Assembly (NCBI RefSeq): GCF_029168945.1
Contig: NC_083603.1
Coordinates: forward strand, 496,001-560,000
Reading direction: 5' to 3'
DNA: 64,000 nucleotides
From: Cannabis sativa
Lineage: Eukaryota > Streptophyta > Magnoliopsida > Rosales > Cannabaceae
Shown in pieces: positions 20,342 to 31,941 of this stretch. Under the pieces are notes generated by a model. The model was given only the letters and a program-made list of their open reading frames with translations, ran no database searches and was not told the DNA's origin. Each line of letters starts with the position of its first letter. Positions within the stretch are counted from its first letter, which is position 1. Made by a program: the position numbers and the translations under genes.

Positions 20342-23300
20342 ATGCCCAGCCACACCCCACTCCGGCAAACCCCATCATCATCTTCTTTCTCATCATCTTC
20401 ATCCCATTCCTTCACTTCCAAGCTTCTCCTTCTTCTAACCCTTCTCCCTCTCACTCTCGCTGCCTTAGCTTTCGTCCTCCAATGGCGTGGTGGGGTCACC
20501 GATCCCACCACCCGTTGGGCCCCACCTGGCTCTGAGAAGCTCTTTCCCGGCATGGAAGCTTCTCCCATCTCAGCTGTCTCTCACTCTGCTCACTCCGATT
20601 GTCTCAAGCTTGGAAGGAGTTCTTCACCATCTTTTCCGTACGGTCACGATTGGAAGTTTGATTATGGATCTAATCTCAAACCTAAGGTTGGGTTTTCATT
20701 TTTGTTGGGAAAGTTTCGATTTTTATGACTTGATCTTTGCTTTTGCTGAATTGGGTTTTTGCTGGATCTTGCTGAACTTTTTGAATAATGCCATTTTTGT
20801 GTCTTTAGATTTGAGGATATTATTTGATTTTGGGGATCTTTTTGGACTGTTGTTTGCTTTGCTCATTGTTTTATTTAAGATTTGATCACTTGATTATATG
20901 CTTATACAAGTTTTGTTAAGACTTTTCAAGACTTAAGATAAGTGTTCATATTATGGTTTTTGTGTGTGTCTTATTGTATAGAGATGTATTACAACAAGTA
21001 ATCCCAAACCTAAGGTTGGGTTTTCATTTTTAGTTAATTTTTATTGGAGAAGTTTTGATTTTTATGTTTGATCTTTGCTTCTAGTGAATTGGGTTTGATA
21101 TAATGCTAAGTGTTTATGATACAACCTTGATCAGAATTTCCATTTTTGTGTTGGAAAATGTTCCATATTTCAAGCAAGAATTGTTTTTTTGATGATATTA
21201 ATGAATTATTTGAACTGTTTGCTGTTTTCTTTGGTCTTGTTTTTTCTTTTTTTAAGATTAGATCACTGGATTTTATGGTAATCAAATTTTGTTAGGATGG
21301 TTGTTTTTAACTTTTTAAGACTTAAGTTTCGTCATATATGGTTTTTCTGTGTGTGTGTCTTATTGTATAGATATGTATCACAACAAGTACATCAGCTGGC
21401 TTAGAACAGATTCTACCATGGATGTTTTACCATAAGGTTCTTGGGGTTACTACATTTTTCCTTTTTGTGGAAGGAAAGGCTGCAACTCCTGAAGTTTCGA
21501 AAGTTCTGAAGTCCATTCCTGTGAGTTCGATGATACTTTCGATCGTATGGATGTTTTTTTTTAATGGCATTGATTTTTTTGAGCATTAAAATTTACATTG
21601 CTTTCTCAGGGAGTAAAAGTGATATACAGAACAAAAGAGCTAGAGGAGAAACAAGCTAAAAGGTAGATTAGTCTTGCTACTTTTAGTCAGTCCCTAAGAT
21701 TAAATCTAGACCGAAAAGTAGCCTTTCTTCTTTCCCACGAAATATACGAACCCGGTTTTAGACTAATCAATGTAATTGTATTGTATCTTTCTGTTCATGA
21801 TGTAAATCTCAGTGACATTTCGGATGATTGATTATGTATTTTTTTTTGTTTGTATCTATTTGGCATCATCAGTCGGATATGGAATGAGACATGGCTTTCG
21901 AGTTTCTTTTACAAGCCTTGCAATTATGAACTATTCGTGAAGCAATCGCTCAACATGGAAATGGCTATTGTCATGGCAAGGGTAAACTCATTTTCTCATT
22001 GCTTTGCTGGTAAGTTTTGTTTTAGAAGTTTCTTTTTTTACATTGCACATTGAAATATTAGGATGCTGGTATGGACTGGATACTTCATCTTGATACCGAT
22101 GAGTTAATACACCCTGCTGGTGCTCGGGAGTATTCTTTGAGACAATTGCTGCTTGATGTGCCCAAAAATGTCGATATGGTTATATTTCCCAACTATGTAA
22201 GTGGATTTGTGTACATCTTTCGATAAATTTGTTCGAGTAATGGTAACATCAAGGGGGCTACCTGTCAGTAGTTACTAGACAATTTAATCAACAACGGAGT
22301 TTCTAATTTTCAGGAAAGCAGTGTCGAACGAGATGATATTAAGGAACCTTTCACCGAGGTAAATTTCTCCCCGAGAGAGTGATCAGTTCATTCTCCGTAT
22401 TTTGTTTTGCATGTTAGTCAGTGAAATTAGTCTGACATGTTGTGTTCGTGTACCTACCCGAACAGGTATCGATGTTCAAGAGAAACTATGACCATCTCCC
22501 GAAAGATACATACTTTGGAATGTACAAAGAATCAACTCGTGGCAATCCTAACTACTTTTTGACTTACGGCAATGGAAAATCAGTTGCTCGAGTTCAAGAT
22601 CATCTTCGTCCTAATGGAGCACACAGATGGCATAATTATATGAAAACTCCAAAGTATGGTTCACTCACTTTTGTTTCGATTGATGCCTGTCATTTTTCTG
22701 AACCTACAATCTTTGAGACGCAAGAAACACTAACTCGATTTGTGTAATTTCTTTTAGTGAGATCAAATTAGAAGAAGCTGCTGTTCTTCACTATACTTAT
22801 GCCAAGTTTTCAGACTTGACTTCTAGACGTGATCGATGTGGCTGCAAACCAACAAGGGAGGATGTGAAAAGATGCTTTATGCTCGAATTCGACCGAACTG
22901 TGAGCTATATTTCTTTATGTACAACCATATCATGAATGTAGTAGGTATCTGTGAAGCATAATTTTCACATCTAATTCCTTGCAGGCATTTATAATTGCGT
23001 CAACTGCAACCGAGGAAGAAATGATGAACTGGTAAATATACCATTTCAACCAATCCTTTTGTTCATTTCAAGTCGGACCATGATACAAATGTTCGGGATT
23101 CTGAGTGGTGCTTGTTTGTTCTTGTTCTTTTAGGTACCATGAACATATTGTATGGGATGACAAAGACCTTAAAATGAAACTGCTGAGAAAAGGCATCTTG
23201 ACTCGCATATATGCTCCCATGGTAAGTACATTTTCACCGAAAAAGAGAATGAGAGCTTACGCAGGATATCAAGTTTTGCTTTTTTTTACTAATGCTCACT

Positions 23301-23638
23301 CGAAAAACACTTTCTAAATTTTGTATCAGGTCATAATTCAAGGTCTACGAGAATCTGGTGTCTTTAGCTCGGTTATAGCATCATCGGCTTCATCAAATAT
23401 CTCAAAGGAGAAGTTTTTAACTACCATTGGTAGTACTAGCAGCAACTCAACCCGAGCTGTTGCCTCTGAATCTCTTCCATCAAGGAAGATAGGTAAAATC
23501 AGAAAGAATCAAGCCACTGTGAGGAAGGTCTTAACGATCGAAAATGCTGCTTCTGCTTCATATCAAGAAGCAGCTGTTCCTCCATTGTCTCCCCCTTCAA
23601 GTGATGATGTTGACCATTTCACCATCATGGAAGCTTGA
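20342..23638 (+). CDS. KOB1: KOBITO1-like glycosyltransferase (GT92 domain), 536 aa, 11 exons
   Basis: KOBITO1 (also ELD1/ABI8) is needed for cell elongation and cellulose deposition, and it affects ABA and sugar responses and plasmodesmata. Exons: 20342-20686, 21371-21520, 21610-21662, 21873-21981, 22062-22196, 22314-22358, 22466-22653, 22758-22899, 22985-23031, 23134-23221, 23330-23638. They sum to 537 codons including the stop, with all borders GT-AG; Arabidopsis KOB1 has about the same length. A Ser-rich cytosolic tail precedes one membrane anchor (about 28-47), giving a type II topology. The catalytic region shows [20 protein letters not shown], the DTD motif in [10 protein letters not shown] (230-232), [10 protein letters not shown] and [14 protein letters not shown]. 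The start is the ATG in an ACC-ATG context. The C-terminal roughly 100 residues are Ser-rich and poorly conserved. Confidence 0.95.
20672..21389 (+). repeat. Tandem duplication covering exon 1 end, intron 1 and exon 2 start of the KOB1-like gene
   Basis: Copy 1 (about 20672-21000) and copy 2 (about 21001-21389) share CCTAAGGTTGGGTTTTCATT near the front and CTTATTGTATAGA plus ACAACAAGTA at the back. The unit therefore runs from the last bases of exon 1, through an ancestral intron 1, into the first bases of exon 2. The present intron 1 (20687-21370) contains both intron copies joined by a 33-bp exon-derived stretch. Confidence 0.8.
20982..21014 (+). other. Potential 33-nt cassette exon in KOB1 intron 1
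   Basis: This stretch lies between a duplicated acceptor (TTATTGTATAG) and a duplicated donor (AAG|GTTGGG), both copied from the real sites. It has no stop, is a multiple of three, and both flanking exons join in phase 0, so inclusion would add 11 residues ([11 protein letters not shown]). Whether it is ever spliced in is unknown. Confidence 0.5.
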
Positions 23639-24282
23639 AAGCGATGTTGTTAGTGCAACGGTTGCTCTCTGATCGTGTTTTTCTCGATGGGGAGAGCTAT
23701 AGGAGAGTAGAGTTGTTGTTGGGGGCTGCGTTCGCAGTTGGTTCTTCCCGATCAGTATCCAAGCGGTGGTGTAAAAAACTAAGAATTTTAGGAAGAGAGA
23801 TTATTTTGTCAAGCTTTGACTTGAAAACCATAACTACAAGTTGTGGTGATTTTTTTTTTCTTCTTTTTGTGTATAGAAAACCACAGTGTTGAGATATCAT
23901 TTTTCTATGTTATTTTTGGCCTTTTTGTAAAAAAAGAAGAAGAAAATTGGAAACTTATTTCTACGTAAAATTTCAACTTAAAAACATAAGACAAGACTTT
24001 AATATCAACAATACATGATATTACTTAAAATTTGGTACCTTAAACCATCTCTAAAATTTGAGATGTAAAAGAACATGTTAATTAAAATTAAATAATAAAA
24101 TATTAAAAATGACATAATTATAAGAGTATTGTTATTGGAAACTAGTGGTGCTTAATATTTTTTATAGGTGGAGCTTCATGATTAATTAGTAATATTGTCT
24201 AAAAATTATTTTCTTAAGTTATATGAAACTTGATACTTAATTACACCAATAATGGTATGACACCAAAAGTGTTAGGTACCAG

Positions 24283-24476
24283 CAGGACCAGACTTACAAA
24301 AAAGTGGGTCACAGTGAAAAAATTTATTTTTGGGCCTTTATGTTAGAAAATATATGGTATTTTTCAAAGTCATTTAAAATATATATAATTTTAAAAGGAG
24401 AAAAAAAAATTTGAGCTCCTGGGTTAGGTGGGCCCTAGGCATAGGCCTAGCCTGCCTAAGCCCAGGGTCGAGCCTG
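24283..24476 (-). mobile_element. Short non-autonomous hAT element (CAGG family), nested in another repeat
   Basis: Ends CAGGACCAG (left) and, on the minus strand, CAGGCTCGACCCTGGGC match the inverted repeats of this family. Flanking 8-mers GGTACCAG (24275-24282) and AGTACCAG (24477-24484) differ at one base, giving an 8-bp target duplication. It is a minus-strand relative of 4656-4840. Confidence 0.75.
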
Positions 24477-24740
24477 AGTACCAGTAGTGTCTTTTAATAA
24501 TTCTCTAATTATAAATATAAAAGCATACTATTTATTGTGATGCAAATTTTACATTTATATTGTCATATAAATTTAGATCACTTTTTATTATGTGATACTT
24601 TTAAAGCACTCTCAATAATTTTTCTATTCTATTTTTTAAAATGCCTAAATTTTTAACTTGGGATCGGCCTAAGTGATGCCATATAATTAGTTAGCAATAT
24701 TTACTAAAAGTTAAAAGTTATGCAAAACTCGATACTTAAG

Positions 24741-25144
24741 GTGCGTTTGGAAAGCCACAATGTAATTGGATTTGTGTGTAATTGAAGGTAATTACACAAT
24801 TTGACATGTTTGTCTGACCATGTAATTATACTATAACTGTGTAATTAGAAGTAATTGAGGGGTTCCAATTACACTCTCCAATTCTCATACCCCATGAGAA
24901 TTGGATGTAATTACACTGTGTAATTACTAAAAACTTTCCATATTAAACATTAGCTACTAAAAAATATTATTTTTTCATGTAATTACTAACTATTTTGCCA
25001 AACAAGATATTAGGAATTCATATGTAATTATCACCTCATATCCAAACACACTTTGCATTTTAAAATATAGTGTAATTACTAAACTGTGTAATTACTAACC
25101 TAATAATTACCTTATAATTAGACGGTTACTTCCAAACATAACAC
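24741..25144 (+). mobile_element. MITE of the TGTAATTAC-rich family, copy A
   Basis: It starts GTGCGTTTGGAAAGCCACA and ends in an inverted relative (TTACTTCCAAACATAACAC). The interior is packed with GTGTAATTAC motifs. It is highly similar along its length to copy B at 34788-35178, including AACATTAGCTACTAAAAAAT and TTTTGCCAAACAAGATATTA. Non-coding. Confidence 0.75.
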
Positions 25145-25175
25145 TAGAATATAAGAATGAAGATGGTGATAGATA

Positions 25176-27056
25176 GAATAAAGCTATATAGCCCGAGCCA
25201 CTTGGATTGAAATTTATCCTGATCCATATGTAACTTCCTATGGTAGTCCACGTGTGTTTATTTTATATATTGATTTAAATTTTTAATTATACATGTTACT
25301 ACATTTTCCAAAAAAAAAAAACACGCAAAAAGAGAAAAAAAAAAGAAAACAACTTACTTTACCTTCAGACACTCGTTAAAGGATTCCTCTTTCAAATTCC
25401 ATTTACAATCTTCATAATCTTCTAAGTATCAATATTCAATCATTTATTCTCAATATTTTTAAGATTTACCTCTTTTAAATTGTATTTTTTTTTTCTCCAT
25501 CCATATAAATAGTTATCTTTGTGTTCTTTCTAACATCCTCAATTTAACTTTCTGAATTTAACTTCAATCTAAGAAATAAATTTATTTTTCAAAAATTAAA
25601 GCAAAAAGAGGTAATCATTTAGTTTCATGGTCTTTTACTTGCCATTTTGATCCCTTTTTTTTACCGATTATTAAATTTTGTTCCTCTAGAATTTTATTTT
25701 TATTTCTTTCTTACTAGTATTAAGCTATATTAGCTCTAATATTTATTTTGTTGAAGTTATCATTTTTAATTGTAATTAATAATTTTTTTTTATGTAGTCT
25801 TAATTTTATTCAATTACTAACATGTTGAAGAAACATTATCACTACAAGAAAAATGAGTATTAATGAGGACAAATTTCGTTGGTAAAAACTCCCATTTTCG
25901 TTAGTATTCCTCATCAATGAGGATATTTCGTTGGTAAAAAGTCGTTGGGAATAGTTCGTTAGTAAAAATTTCGTTGGTAACCATATTTTTTAAACATCTT
26001 TCAATTTTAGCTTTTTAGCAACATGTATGTCATTACGAGAAGAATGAATTCTGATTGAAGTTAGTGTCTTAATTTGATCATTTGTGGAGGAAACAAGCTT
26101 TTTAAAGAGAAGTATGATAAGATATTTCAGTTAGTTTAATTTCTCCTATCAAAAATAAAATATAAAAATTAAAGGCATGAGTGATAATAAAATTGCTAAG
26201 AAGATTCACAATGTTCAAAACAGACAAAATGTGTGCTCCTCGATTACATTTGGACCACTTCAATATGATCGAGATCATCTAAAAGTTGCTTTCCCTCAAA
26301 AAGAAACACAGTAAGATTTTACTCACTACTCCAGTAAAAGTTGTAGCTTACTTTCAAGATTCAACAAGTAAATAATCATGTTTTGGAGAAGGATCTGTAA
26401 TTCTCTCACATTATTACAAGCGAACTCGAAGCCAAAAAATAATTTCCATAAGTATTGCATATTAAACTTCTTCATATCTCTTTAGCAAAAAAATGACTTT
26501 CTTCATAATTAGACCCTGCAAATTCAATTATAGCTCAACAAAATATTAATGACATGCATATAACAGTAGAAAGCTATTAATCACTAAAAAAAAAAATTAC
26601 CTTTTCACATTTGATGATCTCTACTTGTTTGGCCAGAATTTAAAAAGTTTCTAGTTTCTTCTAAAAGAAAACAAAATTAAGTTAACATAACAATAAAGAT
26701 TTATGTTATACATGAAAATAATAATTCTTGCATGGAGAGTTTTTCTTTTACCTTGTACATGGTACGCATTATTAGGGAAGATGAAATGCTGTAAGTTTCT
26801 AAAGAACATTCTACAGTGATAAGTTTCTTCTTCTCAAAGCAAATGAAAAGTTTCAAAGTAAATGAAAAGTCAAAAGTTAATAACTATATATACCCAGAGT
26901 ATTATTATTGTTATTATTATAAAATTTTACTTTTATTAAATATATATATGTGGAATAAGGTTGTACACTTCTTTCAAAAAAAAAAAAGAACAAAGATGTA
27001 CACGTAAGCTCGGGTAAAATTTCAATCTAGGTGGCTCGGGCTATATAGCTTTATTC
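25176..27056. mobile_element. Mutator-like element (MULE), 1.88 kb, with perfect 10-bp target duplication
   Basis: Terminal inverted repeats of about 42 bp start GAATAAAGCTATATAGCCCG on both ends and continue GAGCCAC, with two mismatches before GATTGAAATTT. The flanks carry GTGATAGATA at 25166-25175 and 27057-27066, an exact 10-bp duplication; 9-11 bp is the Mutator signature. The interior has no transposase frame; it includes a CACTA-type terminus at 25840. Its right end lies 113 bp upstream of the HCF153-like ATG, so it probably forms part of that promoter. Confidence 0.85.
25840..25986 (+). mobile_element. CACTA-type transposon terminus nested in the MULE
   Basis: It begins CACTACAAGAAAAATGAG, the canonical plant CACTA end. 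Subterminal repeats follow: TTCGTTGGTAAAAA and variants (TTCGTTAGTA, TCGTTGGGA) occur about six times in 110 bp, as expected for transposase binding sites. The opposite terminus was not found nearby, so this is a fragment. Confidence 0.65.
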
Positions 27057-27168
27057 GTGATAGATATAATATTGTCTTTTAGCATTTTTTTTAATTTTAT
27101 TATTTTATCCTTTTATAAAATAAAAAGAACAAAAAAAGCATTTCTTTTTGAGTTCCCCAAAATCGACC

Positions 27169-28540
27169 ATGGCTAGACTCTTCCTAATCTGCAACCCAAC
27201 CTCACTCCCTCTAACTCTCTCTCCTCACACTTCCAACTCTTTTCCTCTCAGACCCATTTCCACAACAGCTTCATTCAACTCCTCTCACTTCCCCAATTTG
27301 CCGGCGGCGCTCAGATTCTCCGGTGACCCATTGAAAACCAGAGGTAGAGAACTGAGTGTGGTCACTCGTGCAGGTCCCAGCACAGGAAGCTTTGTTCTTG
27401 CTTTCTTTTTGCCCTTGTCTCTCATTCTCATCACTGTCTTTACTTCAATCAGAATCTCTGATAAACTCGATAGAGACTTTCTTGAAGAGGTATTTCATTT
27501 CATTTCATTGCTTTTCTTTTATTTTGTCTTTGAACTGTTTGATAAAAGTACTGAGTGAAATAGTTTTGTTAGCAATGATGAGATAACTCAATAGGTTTCG
27601 TTTGGTACTATTAGTATTAAATTGTATTGTTTTACTTGCATTTATTTTTGCAAGCTCAAATTTTGATAATAGAACTTTTCAAATTATTAAACTGATAGTA
27701 AATTGAAAGTGTCATTCCGTTAATTGTCATAGATGGTATATGTGTACACTTTCAAACATCTGATACGTTATTATTGGTACACCTAATATTATTATTTTAA
27801 AATTAAATAAAATTATAAATAATAATATTGAGTGTACTAATATAAACGTATCACGTGTATAAGAGTCTACACATGCAGTCTATATTAAAAGTTAACTGTG
27901 AAAAATAAACGACACTTTAAATTTACTAACAATTTAATAATTTAGAGAATTTTATCATTAAAATTTAAACTTGAAGTAGAATGACAATTGAGAGAATTTA
28001 ACTGTAAAGATTGAAATATAATATATAACCTAATTTAATATAATTATAATATAATATGATCACCAAACGAGTTGTAAAAGTGTGCAAACAAAGATGAGTT
28101 AGTTTGAGTAATCAAATCGATTGTTGAACTTCAGGATAAACAGTCAGCTCAGCAACAGGTATTGGTGAGATTTTCTATTATTTGACAATCAATGATATTA
28201 ATCATAATGAAAATATTTTGTCAATTATTTAAATAGTGACTATCAAATAAAAAATCAATTGTAATTAGAATTAATATTTCGCTTTTAACCTATTAAACTA
28301 TAAGCTACACTAAAAAAGAATTAGTTTAGGTAATTATATAGAATTATTGAAAGTTATGAATAAGTGAAACTTATTGATTTGCTGAATGAATTTGAAAATT
28401 TTTGGTGTATCTTTCAGGTTGCTCTTAATGAAGCTATTAGACAGTCAGAGGAGGATGAAGGTGAAGAAGATATTGAACTATCTTCAAATAATAATGTGAC
28501 TCCTTCACGTACGCGTAATCGACCCATTAGAGAAGTTTAG
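27169..28540 (+). CDS. HCF153: HCF153-like plastid (thylakoid membrane) protein, about 147 aa
   Basis: HCF153 is a small thylakoid membrane protein required for cytochrome b6f accumulation in Arabidopsis. Two clear exons, 27169-27489 and 28418-28540, join in phase 0 to 147 codons plus TAG. The N-terminus (about 1-65) is rich in Ser, Thr, Leu and Pro, with few acidic residues, like a chloroplast transit peptide. ELSVVTRAGPSTGSF precedes one membrane helix (about 74-94), then IRISDKLDRDFLEE and a soluble acidic tail ending RTRNRPIREV. The assignment to HCF153 is from remembered family features (size, RAGPS, single helix, FLEE, basic end) and was not aligned. The ATG in ACC-ATG-GCT context fits a plastid precursor. 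A 24-nt candidate exon (28135-28158) lies in the intron. The intron also holds a long-inverted-repeat element. Confidence 0.72.
27640..27990. mobile_element. Foldback/MITE element with long inverted repeats in the HCF153-like intron
   Basis: The left arm (CAAGCTCAAATTTTGATAAT ... AGTAAATTGAAAGTGTCATT) pairs with the right arm (AATGACAATT...; minus strand CTTCAAGTTTAAATTTTAAT ... AAGTGTCGTT). A related copy lies at about 58925-59420 and a partial one at about 4070-4200. Non-coding. Ends are approximate. Confidence 0.6.
28135..28158 (+). other. Candidate 24-nt micro-exon of the HCF153-like gene
   Basis: The sequence lies between a good acceptor (ACTTCAG) and a donor (CAACAG|GTATTG), has no stop, is 8 codons long (DKQSAQQQ), and both neighbouring exons meet in phase 0. 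Insertion would be frame-neutral between FLEE and VALNEAIR. It may be chance; transcript evidence decides. Confidence 0.45.
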
Positions 28541-29638
28541 ATTATTGTTCTTCATAATATACATTTTCATCTTACTTTCTAATCAAAATTATTGTAAATT
28601 TATCAAGGCTCATTGAAGTATTGAACTATCGAGTTATATACCTTTTATCTTAGTTTTGAGATTATAAACCAAAAAATTTCAAACTAGAAAAACTTTTGGA
28701 TTAATATCAAATTATCTCATATACATAATTAATCTCGAAACATGAGAGTGCATCCTAATAAGAATCTCAAACTATTTCATATTTTTATATTTATTTGATG
28801 TGGGATAATATTATTCAATATTTAATTTTATTTATTTTGTTTAAATTTTGACTTATTATCTAGATATGTGTGGATTTAGTCGACCAACCAATACTGATTA
28901 GTCTAATTTGTTTTGTGTAAATATATGGTCTAGTGAGTGAAGAAGAAACATTGCATTAAGAGCATCTCTAATCATGCTTTCTAAACTCGTTTTTTTAGCT
29001 AAAATTGAGAGTGTAACTTAAAAAAAATAAGCTTCTAAGTATATAAAAATTAACTCTTTATAACAGATAATGATAGGAAGCTTTCTAAATGTAGAAAACT
29101 CCTTATTTCTTTTATTAAATTTTTGTAATAGTATTTTAATCAAATACTTTATTACTTTTTCATTATTTTATAAAAAGGATTCTCTTCTAAGGCCATTGCT
29201 AATGGAGAACACTTTGCTTTAAATGACATGTCATTTCTTAACCTTAAATAAAACAAACACCATTCAATTCCAGCTAAAAAAAATTACAGCATATTCCAAA
29301 CTTCACACAAAGGAAAATTTTCCATTGAACATGAAGGCTCTCTAACCATTAGAAATAAACAAATCAAGTCTTTTATATTATAGTATGTGCAAGTAAATTA
29401 AAGAATGAAATACAAGCTACATTATTGTCCACTCATTACCCTTCTAACTGAAAAGCATAAACAGTTGGTGCAAATTTATGGGGCTGGGGATGGATGGCTC
29501 CATACCGCCCCCTTCGGTGCTTTACAAGACAGAGAACAGAGCCATAGATAACAAAGCTTCAATCAAGCAATGCATAATTATAAGTTAGAATTGCTAAATA
29601 TTTTGACAAAACAACAATGAGTACTTGTTATCTCTCCT
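28541..29638. other. Intergenic DNA between convergent genes
   Basis: No coding sequence is seen. About 28960-29220 has the ends AGAGCATCTCTAATCATGC and GGCCATTGCTAATGG, the weak inverted pattern of a common plant MITE type. The last part (from about 29400) is probably 3' UTR of the minus-strand gene that follows. Confidence 0.4.
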
Positions 29639-31570
29639 TCATTGACCACAAGTGTAGGTGGTGACCCTTGTTTTATTGTTTCCCCTCCAACTTGTTTGAG
29701 CTTCTTCTCCTCCAAACCTCGAGTTTCTATAGCCACCGACCCTATTAGAGAAATCCTCGTTCCACACTTGGCGGCTATTGCCACTTCTTCTAATTCCGAA
29801 CCCTTTGTTCTGAGTACTATAAGGGTTCCAATGTTTCCTACCCGTCGTTTCTCGCCCTTTATGTTGCCATCCGTATTGGCTAGAGCTACAAACCCAAGGA
29901 TCATCATTATTTCCCATATTACTCGACTCATGCTTATTCAAGCCCCAAACCTTGTTCCAAGAACCCCATCCGCTATTTTGGCTAGAACTGGCAAACCCCT
30001 GATTACCACGGTCCCAAGGATTTTCATTTTGGTTAGAACTCTGGATTTCCATCAAGTCCTGTCCCCATGATTTCTTCGCTTGATCTCCCCACGAGTTCTC
30101 CTTCTTTGTATCTTTCTCAGTAATGTTTGATTGCCAAGATTTCTCATTACCGTCTATATTCATCGGGACACCTGCACTATTATTCTTCCACTGGTTCCAG
30201 CCATCTTCTTTACTAGTCTCGGCATTGTTAGATTCCCAAGGATTTACATTACCACCATCAGGAGCAGAAGTTGAGCTTTTACTCTTCATATCTTCTTTCT
30301 TACACTGATTTTCATTCTCTTGCCTCACATCATCAGGATTAAAAAAGGTTCGCTCCAATTCCTTCATCAGTTCAGAATCAATAACCGGGTTCCAATCTAC
30401 TTCGTCTATGTAACTGTCCGGGTCAGGCATTGGTATATCACAATCAAAGCCATTCAACTCTGCCCAAAACCGTTTCTTCGCATTATCAAATGCTTCTTTC
30501 ACAGCAGAATCGTTCCAATCGACAACATTAGTATAGTAAGACATGAAATCCTTGGTATTTACTATCTTTCTCCATGGTACCGATCCAATCTTATAGCAGA
30601 ATTTCTTCTCCCAAGCAGGCACATTATCTTCCAAAAACCAAATCAACAAAACAAAAATTCAAACTTTATGTACTTCAAAATAATCAAAATCAAGTTAAGA
30701 AACACAATACACAAATACACCTCACAATAGTAATCAAACCATAATAACCTAAATCAAATTCAAAACTTAATGAAAAATATTCAAGCCAAGCTAAGAAACA
30801 CAATACATAAGGTTCTTGTTCTTCAATTAGTATATATACAACTTTGATCAAAATTTTGATTTATACCCTTCTTCTTTTGTGATGCTTAGACCAATAACAA
30901 CACCATGCAATTCATTCTAATTATAGATACCAAACAAAGACATGAACATTATTATTATACAAATTAAGCCAATATTCAAACTTCTACTTCTTATACATCC
31001 AATTGATTATTCATTCATGGGTTCACTTTGTTATAAAATAGAACACTAATTAAACCAAAATTCAAACTTTATGTACAAATACACTTGACAATAAGTATTC
31101 AAACCAAATCAAAATCAAAACTTGATGAAAAATATTCAAATCAAGCTAAGAAACACAACACATAGGGTTCTTGTTCTAAAATCAGTGTCTATACAACTTT
31201 GAATCAAAATTTTGATTTATAATACCCTTCTTCTTTAGTAATGCTTAGACCAAGAACAACAACATGCAATTCAATCTTATTATAGATACCAAACAAAGAC
31301 ATCAACATCAAATCTTAAACAAACACCAACAATTCCAAAAAGGGCTAAAAACAACACATTACCAAGTTAACCCAAAAGACCCATAATTACATTAACCATT
31401 AACAATTCGAAACAAAACCCAAATCATAAAAAGATACAAAATTTCAAACATGGGGAGACAGATTGTTGGTTACCGATGATGGGTTTTGAATCGTAAGTGA
31501 CATGCGGCGGCGTCCATGGTTTTTGATGACGGAAGGTTCTACGAGGAAGACGATCGTTCCATTTGCCCAT
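29639..31570 (-). CDS. Conserved plant protein with Trp/Gly-rich C-terminus, 361 aa
   Basis: Two exons (31474-31570 and 29639-30627 on the minus strand) join in frame: 32 codons plus one base, then 989 bases to TAA, giving 361 residues. It starts MGKWNDRLPRRTFRHQKPW. Exon 2 opens DNVPAWEKKFCYKIGSVPW, a dense, probably conserved block up to about residue 125 (FWAEL, DWNPVID, ELERTFFNPDD). The remainder is low-complexity and rich in Asn, Ser, Trp and Gly, with several WG/GW pairs (DGWNQW, SWGDQ, SWGQD, SGWGSW, VWGLN, YGWQH) and a basic RG-like end (GGYRNSRFGG). I believe this is a known but uncharacterised plant family; no enzyme motif is visible. The tail suggests protein or RNA binding. The model is solid; function is unknown. 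Confidence 0.85.
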
Positions 31571-31899
31571 TTGGGTGGAATCGAGAGTGTTATTGGTTGG
31601 GAGAACAGAGATATATAGGGTGTGAATGAGTTGAATCGAATGGAGAAGAGGGTTGTACTTTTTCTTTGGTGAATAGAGAAAGAAGGATTTATACTTGTAT
31701 CGCTCTCAGTCTCAAAGAGATGAGAAACTATAAAGACTCAAGCTTTTTATTAATTAATTTATTTATTATTTTTGTAAAAAAATTACAATTTTATTTTTTA
31801 ATCAATAATTTAATTTGGGCAATCCTAATTAAATATCTATGGTGTGATTTATAAAATAAAAAATAAAAAATAAAAAATTGAACAACCCTAATTTGTAAA

Positions 31900-31941
<42 letters not shown>

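Larger units (their letters stand above)
23639..25165. other. Intergenic DNA downstream of the KOB1-like gene
   Basis: The first 250 bp are probably the KOB1 3' UTR. About 24130-24280 and 24485-24530 form a short AT-rich repeat (also traceable at 4.5, 15.9 and 50.2 kb) split by the hAT copy at 24283-24476. About 24741-25144 is a MITE listed separately. No coding sequence is seen. Confidence 0.45.

Noticed and set aside
20242..20568. Minus-strand Arg/Lys-rich frame overlapping KOB1 exon 1
   Set aside because: It is the complement of the CT-rich leader and Ser-rich coding sequence of KOB1.
29642..30070. Plus-strand open frame opposite the WG-rich protein
   Set aside because: It is the complement of a real exon and shows no features of its own.
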